From: Tetrapyrgos nigripes
Lineage: Eukaryota > Basidiomycota > Agaricomycetes > Agaricales > Campanellaceae
DNA: 64,000 bases
NCBI GenBank assembly: GCA_013368315.1
Contig: JAACJM010000038.1
Span: 248,001-312,000 of the forward strand
Direction of reading: 5' to 3'
The number at the start of each line of letters is the position of its first letter. Position 1 is the stretch's first letter. A program made the translations under genes and the position numbers. Below are positions 55,626 through 64,000 of the stretch, piece by piece. The notes below the pieces were generated by a model that ran no database searches, was not told where the DNA came from, and saw nothing but the letters and a program-made list of their open reading frames with translations.

Positions 55626-55851
55626 GGAAAGGGACGGATGCGCGCCGGACACGATGGACATGAACAATTGTATATAGATTTTTTTGTAATGGATACTCGA
55701 CCGGACCTGGATGGGCAAAAAATTTTCTTGGAACAAATTTCGAGTGAAGTTAAGATGCGATCGGGATAGAAGGAAAAAATGAGAAAATATAGAATAAATT
55801 GAAATTAGTGGAGAGCGCTGGAAGGGACAGTAAATGTCGGAACGATAAGGA

Positions 55852-56949
55852 TTAAGATGAAATTGGAAGAGGACCGGGTTTGTTCGGATTTTTCTGATGA
55901 TACTCGTCTATAGCTTCTTCGGCTGTTAGCTCGTCCGCGGGGAGCCAGGAAAATTCTTCGTCGGTGCCTTCGTAACCAGACCACTGTACCAAATATAATA
56001 GAGGACATTTCTGACAGCGCCGATCGATTTTCGAGTCTAAGATTTCGGTGATTTCATATTCAAGTTCACCTTCAATCTCGACTGGAGCGGGCACATCTGG
56101 GATACGATTCGGAATCGTGTTCGGGACAGCGGGTTCTAGTTGGGACACATGGAAGACAGGGTGGATTCCATGGAGATAGTCGGGGAGCTTTATGGCATAG
56201 GAAAGAGAGCTGGGGCGAGAGAGAACTTTAAATGGACCAAGGAATTTCTCGGAAAACTTCGGAGTGGGTCTTGTAGTTTTTATGTGTTTTGCGGACACAA
56301 AAACCTCGGAACCGATAGGGATTTCTGGTAAATCTAGACGGCGTTTGTCGGCCTGTACTTTGTAACGTTTCTGAGCTTCCCGAATCTCATCCCGAAGGAA
56401 ACCGTGAAGTTCCTCGAGATTGACAATGAAATGTCGGGCGCGCTCGGAAGCGAGATTGTAGTCAGGATGAACCATTAAGTTTGGGTGAAACCCTTTATTT
56501 GCGAAGAAGGGTGTGATTCCGGTGGAAGCGTTTGGAGCATTGTTGTAAGTGAACTCAGCGATGGGGAGTAGGGAAGACCAATTATCCTGTTGGTAAGAAC
56601 AATAAATTCGGATGTACTGCTCGAGTGTCTGATTGGTGCGCTCAGTTTGTCCGTTGGCCTCCGGGTGATAACCCGAAGTGAAATGAAGTTCCATATTCAA
56701 AGCTTTTCCTAAGGATCGGAAAAAATGGGAAACGAATTCGGAACCACGGTCGGAAGTGACATGGTTAGGAACACCATGCTTAGAAAAAACATGAATAACA
56801 AATAATTCCGCGAGCTGTTCCGATGTAATGGTATCATGAGTTGGAATGAAGATTCCTTGTTTGGATGCGCGATCCACAATTACCAGGATTGCTGTGTATC
56901 CGTTGGAATCCGGTAGTTGTTCGATAAAATCCATGGGATCGAGTCCCAC
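55852..56949 (-). CDS. Gypsy-4 integrase core and chromodomain
   Basis: This 365-codon open frame starts in the integrase core with MDFIEQLPDSNGYTAILVIVD (first catalytic Asp), HVTSDRGSEFVSHFF (second Asp) and YHPEANGQTERTNQTLEQY (catalytic Glu). The GPY/F-type region follows (FLGPFKVL...YAIKLP, then IHPVFHVSQLEP). The C-terminal 60 residues are a chromodomain (YEITEILDSK...LYLVQWSGYEG, then FSWLPADEL), which in chromoviruses directs insertion to modified histones. Zinc-binding residues lie upstream in another frame (shift near 56935), so the protein is truncated at its N-terminus. Confidence 0.9.
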   Translation of the reverse strand: MGLDPMDFIEQLPDSNGYTAILVIVDRASKQGIFIPTHDTITSEQLAELFVIHVFSKHGVPNHVTSDRGSEFVSHFFRSLGKALNMELHFTSGYHPEANGQTERTNQTLEQYIRIYCSYQQDNWSSLLPIAEFTYNNAPNASTGITPFFANKGFHPNLMVHPDYNLASERARHFIVNLEELHGFLRDEIREAQKRYKVQADKRRLDLPEIPIGSEVFVSAKHIKTTRPTPKFSEKFLGPFKVLSRPSSLSYAIKLPDYLHGIHPVFHVSQLEPAVPNTIPNRIPDVPAPVEIEGELEYEITEILDSKIDRRCQKCPLLYLVQWSGYEGTDEEFSWLPADELTAEEAIDEYHQKNPNKPGPLPISS

Positions 56950-58469
56950 GGACAGACCAGCACGGGAAGTGGTTTTAGGAGACCATAAGGTCGATGTCGA
57001 CGAGGCTTGTTACGACCACAAACCGTACAGGATGCGACATAATCCCGAACGAATTCTCGGACCTTTGGCCATGTATAGTGGCATCGGATAAGGTCAAGTG
57101 TCTGGTTTTGTCCGAAGTGTCCTGCTAGGGAATGGTCGTGGTGTTGTCGCAAAACTTGAAGTCTAAGGTCGGAAGCACCAGGAACGAATATCCTATCGTC
57201 CAAGCGTAATAACCCGGAATCATCGAGTTTCCATTGGGATGATGAGGAATCCTTAGCTAGTTTGAGACCGGCTTGTGATTCCGGATCGGAAGTGTAGGAT
57301 TCTCGGATTGTAGAATGGAGTTTCTCAATATCCATGATAATGGATGCACAGAGTGCGGGTCCTTCGAGGAAAGAGGCTCGGAGCGATTCGGAAAGTTGTT
57401 CTTGGGTAAAGACTGGGCGGAAATTCTGCGGATTAACCTTGGCGTAATCGCTATCCCCCTCTTTTGGGTAGACATCCCATTGTCTAGTGAGTGAATCGGG
57501 TTTTGCACCTAATTTACCCGGTCGGAACCGGATAATGAGATTGAAGGCGGAAAGATACTCGGACCATCGGACTTGTCGTCGTGTTAGAATTTTGGTGGTT
57601 GAAAAATATTCCAAATTCTTGTGATCAGTAACGACATCGATAGGGGATCCGGAACCTTCCAAATAATGTCGCCAGATTCGGAAAGCTTCAAAAATGGCAA
57701 GCAATTCCTTGTCGTGAACATCGTAATTGAGTTCGGCAGATTGTAAGGTGCGTGAATGGAATGTGATGGAATGAATCTCTCCGGAATCGTACTGGAGAGA
57801 GAGGATTGCGGCGATAGCGTAGTCGGAAGCGTCGGTTTCGACGATGATCTTTTGGTTTGGAACCCAATGACCAAGGATCGGAGCAGAAGTAAAAGCGTGC
57901 TTAAGGTAATCGAAAGATTCCTGGCATGCCTGCGTCCATTTCCACTGGATGGCTTTTCGGGTGAGACGGGTTAAGGGTACGACGATATCCGAATAATTGA
58001 AGATGAAGCGTCTGTAAAAATTACAGAAGCCTAGGAAAGATTGTATATCCCGGACCTTCTGAGGAACGGGCCATTCCAGGATAGTTCGGATTTTGGAAGG
58101 ATCCATCGTTAACCCTTCGGGGGAGAGAATGTAACCTAGATACTCCACAGTATCAACGGAAAAGAAACATTTTTCGGGATTGACAAAGAGTCCGTGCTCT
58201 CGGAGTCGATGGAATACTTCGCGAACATGCTTCTGATGGTCTTCCTCATTGTCGGAATAGATCAGGATGTCGTCGAGATAAACGATGACGGTGACGTCGA
58301 GGAGATCCTTGAGGATGTCGTTGATAAATCGTTGAAAGGCGGCGGGAGCATTGCTAAGACCAAAAGGCATCACTTTCCATTCGAAGGATCCGTAACGGGT
58401 CCGGAAAGCGGTTTTCCATTCATCCCCCTCGGCGATGCGGACCAAGTGGTAAGCATGACGGAGATCCAA
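56880..58469 (-). pseudogene. Gypsy-4 reverse transcriptase C-part, RNase H and integrase zinc domain
   Basis: A 529-codon open frame reading [36 protein letters not shown] and [14 protein letters not shown] (YLDD intact), then the RT connection, RNase H (VETDASDYAIAAIL; VHDKELLAIFEAF; VVTDHKNLEYF), RPGKLGAKPDSLTR, and the HHCC integrase domain (HHDHSLAGHFG...CTVCGRNK). The frame is lost after PLPVLVCPWDSI by a single-base shift near 56935. The upstream shift near 58490 separates it from the N-terminal RT. All visible catalytic residues are kept. Confidence 0.9.
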
Positions 58470-59465
58470 CTTGGTATAAATTTTCGCGCGCTCGGGGAGT
58501 GTCTAAAAGCTCAGAAATAAGTGGAAGCGGATACCTATCCTTCTTCGTGATGGCATTGAGGCCACGAAAGTCAACGCAAAGCCGAAGCTCTCCGTTTTTC
58601 TTCTTCACAAAGAGGACCGGAGCTGCGAAGGGCGAGGATGAAGGTTTAATAAAACCTATAGTCAGATGTTTATCGATAAATTTTCGTAATTCTCCTAATT
58701 CCCTGTCGGATACAGGATAAATCCGGGCAATCGGCAGAGCCGCACCTTTGACAAGGTCAATTTTGAGGTCGTAGGGGCAATGCGGAGCCAGTTTATCCGA
58801 AAGCTTTTCATCAAACACATCGGAATAGTCAGCTAAATATTCGGGAGCCTTTGGAGAAGATGGGGTTTCCGAATTTGAGGCTTTCGCATGAACCTCAGCA
58901 TCCGAAGTTAACTGGAGCGCCATTGGTTCAAGCTGATCCTGTTTGCAACAGCGCAGGAAAGCTGCTGCTCCGATGATGCTAATGCGGGTGTCGTCACGGA
59001 AGATGCCATTTGTGAGATGGAAGGATAGGAATAGATGGGTTCGTACGGCCATGATGTTTTAGAACGAATGGGTGGCGTTTCAGCCGGAAGCGGTGTGGAA
59101 ACCGGAGAATCCGGGTCAGCCTCAGAAGGCGACACACAGGGTTCAGAGCTTGGGGTGACAGCAACCAGTTTGGGGTCACGGAAATCGATGTTTCCTTTTA
59201 CCCAGTCAACCGACGGGTTGTAGCGGGAAAGGAAACTATATCCGAGGACTCCCTTACAAGTTGAGTCGAGATTAGTGACGTAGAAGTCAAGAGGAATTCG
59301 TTCCCCCTTCGGAAAGTAAACGGAAAGACGGCATACTTTATTCAGGGTGCAAGGTACGGAACCATCAAGTAAGCATAGATGAACGGGAGGAATGGAAAGG
59401 GTAGGTAGGGAATGTTCGGAAACGTAAGTAAAGTCGATAAAACAATCTGAGGAACCAGAATCCAA
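58420..59465 (-). pseudogene. Gypsy-4 protease and N-terminal reverse transcriptase
   Basis: The frame 58908-59465 begins MDSGSSDCFIDFTYV, the retropepsin active site (DSGS), and continues FYVTNLDSTCKGVLGYSFLSRYNPSVDW, the family's ILG.PWL..NP.IDW end. The frame 58420-59052 adds [53 protein letters not shown] and the start of the RT palm. The two overlap in different frames (a shift lies between about 58910 and 59050). Confidence 0.85.
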
Positions 59466-59659
59466 AAGCGATGGAAACGAAATGGAAAGTTCGGATTTAG
59501 TATATGAGGGAATAGAAAGTGGAATGACTAAGGATTTAATGGAAAGAGCGGCGGCATTGAGAGTAACCTCCTGATTGGCATGATCCCGGTCAACGCAACT
59601 CCGACCTCGTGCCGAGGCATCAGAGTCGCTGACTATTTTGGGGACTGCATGGAAGCAGT

Positions 59660-61183
59660 GCCAGTCACGGAAGTACTACCGGACGAGGTGTTTTCCGTGT
59701 TTGCGGCTCAGCCGCGAGCTTCATTCGCCGCCTTCCGCTTATTACAGTCATCCGTCGAATGCTTCCCGCCACAGAACATACAGAGATTGTTCTTCTTGCG
59801 GCGCTCCCTTTCGTCCTGGGATAGCTTTTCTGTCCTTTCCGAGCTTTGTTAGCCCAGGGTTTCTTCTGACCGGAAGGGAACGAAGACGACGAGGATGAAT
59901 TAGAGTTGGAATTATAATTGGAATTGGAGGAATTGGAGGAATTTCCGGATTTCCCACCTTTACCGGAGTTTGAGGACTTTCCGGAGCCGGATCCAGAACT
60001 ATTACCTCCCGAGCCTTTCCCCCCGGAATTCCCTTTTCCTCCGCTCCCTTCTTCCCGTTTCTTTTCAGTTTGGCGACGCCAGTAACGGGAATCGATTCGG
60101 AGAACCTGGGATTTGAGACGGGGAAGGTTCGTTTCCTCATAGACTAGGGCAAGGGCATCCTTGATTCGCGGAGCCAAACCCTTTCGGAAAAAGTGTCGCA
60201 AAGAATTCTCATCCCAAGCGACCTGCGAAGCAAGTTGTTGGAACTTGACGCAGTATTTCGCGCCCGATCGGAATCCTTCATGAATAGGGCCTCCAATCGG
60301 TCCTCAGCATCTCCGACCTCATCGAAGACCCCGAAGTTATCCTTCAGCTCCTTGACGAAAATACCAAAGTCAAGGGTCCACGGAGCGGGTTCCTCGGGAT
60401 CCGGGTTGAGGATTTCCGGTTCAAAGAATTCGAGTGCGGTGCCGGAGAGATAGGAAAGAGTGAAACTGATTTTTGCGGCATCAGTCGCGTATGCCTTTGG
60501 ACGGTTCTGGAGATTGATCTGGATCTGGATCAGGAACGGACGGAGCTTCTTCGGATCCGATCCATCGAAAACGTCGGGTTTCTTCACTTCCGTCTTTTCA
60601 CTGTGACCAGGTGTAACTTTTCCGATGATCTCATTGAAATTTTGGAGAGCGGTAATGAACTGCCTCCTTTCTTCGTCATCATCGCTGTTGCTGTCGGAAC
60701 CGTCGGAACCACCATCTCCCGGAGGTCCATCATCCGGTGGTCCTCCGCCACCGTCGTCAGATCCGCCTCCTCCACCACCCTGATGTTGTTCATTGTCGTC
60801 CCCGTCATCTCCCTGACCATAATGCTGGCCCGGTGGGGACCACGGCCGTCATCGGGATTGGCGGGTGCACGCGAGGGTCCTGCTCGAGAGGATCCTTGAG
60901 TTTGCTGTTGGACATATGAACGACTTTGGGTTTGTGTAAGGGTTCCGGAGTCTCCTGGCTCCGGGCCGTCCCAGCTATCGAGGAATTCCTTAAACGGACT
61001 CGTGTGGGGTTTGGTTGGGCTCGGGTGCGTGAAAATGCTGCCGGAGCGTCTGTGTTGGCGAATTTGAACGTTACGGAAGAGGTTGGAATAATAAGCGTTT
61101 TTGAATGGAGTCACTGGAACCGTAAGGTTCGGTGTCGGGGAAGGAGTTCGTGGTTGAGAACGTTGGGACATTGTAGACAACAA
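59660..61183 (-). pseudogene. Gypsy-4 gag
   Basis: The start is MSQRSQPRTPSPTP (ATG near 61171; an in-frame ATG lies upstream at 61183). A Gly/Asp-rich linker follows, then MKKPDVFDGSDPKKLRPFLIQIQINL and LSYLSGTALEFFEP (60144-60587, capsid), MRHFFRKGLAPRIKDALALV (60201 onward), a long Gly/Ser/Asn-rich tract (59880-60040) and a knuckle-like CMFCGGKHSTDDC near 59770-59800 with CX2CX3HX4C, one residue shorter than usual. Single-base shifts near 60840, 60250 and 59820 break the frame. Confidence 0.85.
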
Positions 61184-61201
61184 GAGATAAGTCTAAAATA
61201 C

Positions 61202-61833
61202 TGTTAAGTCCGGGCGGATCCTAGCGTTAGGAAACATGTCGGACCCGAGCGGAAGTCTTGTTGGAGTTTTAGGAAAGGATGAAGACGGACCCGGGCGGAA
61301 CCGGTAGTCTCTGGAAATGAAGTATAGGGAAGACACGGAATGGAATCCGTTAGGATGATACTTTGTTGTCTGAAGTCGAATGAAGTTAGGAGACCAGCTA
61401 ATTCGATTTTAGACTTAAGCTATCTACTACAAAGTTGCTAGCTTAAGTACTACTTCGGAAACTATCGGAATGAATAGGAGTAAGATAGGAATGGTTCGGA
61501 AATGAAGGAAAAGCACATGGTGCTATTGGAGATGGATGGAGCACTGCGGAACGAAGTGGAAACAAAGTGGAAACAAAGTGGAACGGATTGGAGATGAAGT
61601 GGAGTAGCTTTGGAGATTAGATACGAGCTATCCGGTAGTTATCCGAAATGAATCATGAGTTCCCGGATGGGATCCGTGTGTGGAGATTAATAGTGGAGCT
61701 CGGATATGAAATTGGAAATGAATGATCGGAAAGTGTTCGGGATGGAAGGGAATGAAGTTCGAAATAAAAGGAAAAGAAGTTCGGAAAAGAATCGGATACA
61801 ATCGGAAGGATATACGGAAGCATAGATATTACA
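61202..61833 (-). repeat. Gypsy-4 5' LTR
   Basis: 632 bp, the pair of 53671-54302. It adjoins gag at 61183 through a short leader; the first bases after the LTR on the minus strand are GTATTTTAGACTTATC, sharing GTATTTT with element B. Confidence 0.93.
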
Positions 61834-62223
61834 GGGTCTGGAAGAGCTTGGGGAGCGACGAGGAGATCTTGAGCGTGAGTCAGAGTGACGGTGGCAAGAA
61901 AAAGTTGGAGAACGTGAGAGTGAACAGTCATTGTATCAACGCATTTGATGTGTTTGACATGTTTGATGCATCTGGTGAGAGTGAGAATGAGATGATGAGT
62001 GGGACCTTGAGGCTTGGGAACGGTCTTGAGAGTGGCCATATGAATGCGGCATGTCAAATAAAGGGAGGGAAGGGAAGGGAAGGAAGGAATGTGGTCGACT
62101 TTTAAGAAGTCTTGCATTGTTTGGCGACACCTTCACAACTTGTTTGTTGATGACATCATCTTCAACAAATTTTCCTTCAAGTCCACATACACCTACCTCA
62201 ACGCCTTGCCTCTCTTCTTCATG
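61834..62223. other. Flank between Gypsy-4 and Plavaka-2
   Basis: Short plus and minus frames overlap here, none recognisable. aaagggagggaagggaaggg (62059-62078) is a small purine-rich repeat. It may be the 5' part of Plavaka-2; its terminal repeat was not found. Confidence 0.3.
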
Positions 62224-64000
62224 AGCCTCAAATGCATATGTGGCAAAGAGTTCGATGAAGACATATGCCTTGCACATCACCAGGCCTGGTGCAAGAAGTG
62301 GAAAGGAGGACAACTCACCAAAACTCTTGCAAAAAAGGCAAAGCAGATGGAGGCACCCAATTTGAAGGCAAATGGAAATGACAAGGCTGTAGGGAAAGGA
62401 GTGGTTGCATTTGTGAGTTGTTTTAAGCCTTTCTACTCACTATATGCTGCTGCAAGCTCGTCCCATACAACTATCTCAACTTCTTCGAAAACCCCAATTC
62501 CCATTCAAGTTCCTGACAATGAGCCTGCTCCTATGGATGCTCCAGATGATTGGGAGGTGCATTCTATGTTCAGCTTGCTGTCAGATACCCCTCAAGTTCT
62601 GCCACCCTTAGACTTTGCCAACAATATATCCAATGACATACCCAATGACAACTCTATACCTTTCTCCACAACCAATACCTTTAAAGACGAGTTTAGCGAT
62701 GATTCTATATGTGCTGAATACAGCGATATTACCTTTACCCCACTACACATTTTGTGTGATACTCTTGACATTGTTAAACATATGCAAGTCACTGACATTA
62801 GAGGTCGGCGACTTACATCTCACAGCTAAATCCAGACATCGGCACCATCAGCAGGATGGAATTGACCCCAAAAACATCATTGAAGGCATACACAGTCGCA
62901 GACTGCCCCCTCGTCTTGACAACTTCAACCTAACTTCTGAGGTGGTTCCTGAGGAATCCCCCTTGTCTATTGAAACCAATACTCCTAATCCTCCTCCTAC
63001 ATTCCCTCCCACCTCATCCACGAGTCATACATCACAAGGCATGTTGCCTTTAGAACCGCCATTTGGAAAATCAAGACCTTCCCAGACAAATTCAGACTCT
63101 ATCACATGTTCAATGCCTATCCTTCACATGACCCTGATTCCTCTCTCACTGTCTTTCTATGTGCTGAATCCAATATACTTGCCAATTCTGATGAGAAGCA
63201 AACTTGCAGATATGACCATGGACTTGGAAACTTACAGCCTCCATCATTTCATACTTTTCTCAACAAGGAAGAATTCAGGCTTATGGAGTGGTTTTACATG
63301 TCAGGTTCATTATTGGCTCTTCATCTCAATGTCCTCATCAAAGTCCTAAAGGACAATTTTGACATTTCGAAGATTCCTGACAATTTCGATGTAAACCAGG
63401 TCAACAGATGCATTGATGAGTACATCACCAGTATGCAAATTCCTTCACCCTCATCATCATCATCAAAAAACTCCAATGTTGACCCTGAATGTCCCCCACA
63501 TCTCAAATATGGGTGGAAAAGTTCTAGTGTCTCAATCTCATTGTCTTGTAAAGGTGTCCAATATGCATCTGAGGCTGATGCACCCACTTTTGAAGTAAAG
63601 AACATATGGCATTGTGATATTGTCAATGTCATAGCTTCGGAGGTGCAGAGTTCATCATTCGTAGACCATCACCTACGTCCTTACACCCTCATGTGGAATC
63701 CTGGTGATGGAGAGCCAGATCAATGAGTTTATGGGGAGGCTTATACATCAAACCATGCATTGGAGATCGAGCAGGAGATTTTCACTTCCATTCCACCACC
63801 ATCCAATCCTGAAATCGAATCCGTTTCCCTCTACGTCATGCTATGGTCAGATTCAACACATCTTGCTGAATTCAGCTCAGCCTCACTATGGCCAATATAT
63901 CTCTTTTTTGGCAACATCTCAAAGTATATTTGGGGTTCACTGTCAAAATCATACTGCTCATCACATAGCTTATATTCGTGAGGTGAGTTTCATTTTTGAT
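62224..64000 (+). pseudogene. Plavaka-2 transposase N-terminal half, runs off window
   Basis: The ATG at 62224 starts MSLKCICGKEFDEDICLAHHQAWC, the Cys/His finger of Plavaka proteins. A first exon may end near GKGVVAFVS at a gtgagt donor (62413). The frame 63106-63726 reads FLNKEEFRLMEWFYMSGSLLAL, PPHLKYGWKSSSVSISL and SFVDHHLRPYTLMWNPGDGEPDQ. After one TGA at 63724, EIESVSLYVMLWSDSTHLAEFSSASLWPIYLFFGNISKYI follows (63795-63940), the most conserved Plavaka block. Another donor-like gtgag occurs at 63981. It differs clearly from Plavaka-1. The C-terminal half is outside the window. Confidence 0.75.

Larger units (their letters stand above)
53671..61833 (-). mobile_element. Gypsy-4: chromovirus Ty3/gypsy retrotransposon with antisense gene
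   Basis: This full-length 8163-bp element has 632-bp LTRs, and gag, protease, RT, RNase H, integrase and chromodomain in order on the minus strand. Six or so single-base frameshifts break gag-pol. Between the integrase stop (55852) and the 3' LTR there is a plus-strand gene (54595-55625). The flanks (gtatg left, ggtct right) do not form a target duplication. The base composition is markedly richer in CG (many CGGAA words) than the older elements around it. Confidence 0.93.

Noticed and set aside
61653..62117. A 154-codon minus frame at the Gypsy-4 edge
   Set aside because: It crosses the LTR boundary and shows no motif.

Overview
The window looks like a transposon graveyard from a basidiomycete fungus, most likely an Agaricomycete. 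Almost every protein signal is transposon-derived: Plavaka and Tnp2/CACTA-like DNA transposons of the kind common in mushroom-forming fungi, hAT, Tc1/mariner, two Ty1/copia and several Ty3/gypsy elements. The introns that can be read are short (56-57 bp), with GTATGT/GTACGT donors and a CTAAC branch site, which fits Agaricomycetes. I found no convincing single-copy host gene. The organism call is an inference.

Layout. 1-238: edge fragment, unassigned. 239-9514: decayed Copia-1 on the minus strand, split by a complete hAT element (5568-8013, 8-bp duplication tgtgcatc). 9515-10136: dispersed repeat with a tRNA-like core; an inverted second copy lies at about 25970-26557 beside a tandem array. 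10689-14560: decayed Tnp2/CACTA-like transposase (minus) plus a short unknown ORF group. 15090-16920: no recognisable coding. 16930-18685: Gypsy-1 gag and protease remnant (plus), cut by Copia-2 (18686-23724), an apparently complete element with identical LTRs, target duplication ctaag and one open 1488-codon gag-pol frame. 24100-27750: fragments and tandem repeats. 27750-29376: complete Tc1-like transposon with an intact DD34E transposase. 29400-29760: inverted Gypsy-1 fragment. 29860-33750: fragments, telomere-like TTAGGG tracts and low-copy repeats.

33756-46190: Gypsy-2 (minus), split by a 7-kb Plavaka transposon (38343-45316) that carries a transposase gene and a second gene. 46200-53640: Gypsy-3 (plus), split by a non-autonomous LTR element called B here (48952-51609, duplication aggat). 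53671-61833: Gypsy-4 (minus), a chromovirus with 632-bp LTRs. Between its integrase stop and its 3' LTR it carries a two-intron gene on the opposite strand, with a Zn2Cys6-type cysteine cluster. 61834-64000: start of a second Plavaka transposase (plus), running off the window.

How it fits together. The nesting gives a relative clock: the Gypsy-1, -2 and -3 hosts are old and full of stops; hAT, Plavaka and element B came later; Copia-2 is the youngest. Element B shares LTR ends and polypurine tract with Gypsy-4, so Gypsy-4-type proteins probably mobilise it. Stops in Gypsy-3 fall largely where arginine is expected and read TGA, as expected from CGA to TGA deamination of methylated CpG. The antisense zinc-cluster gene of Gypsy-4 is the most unusual feature of the window.
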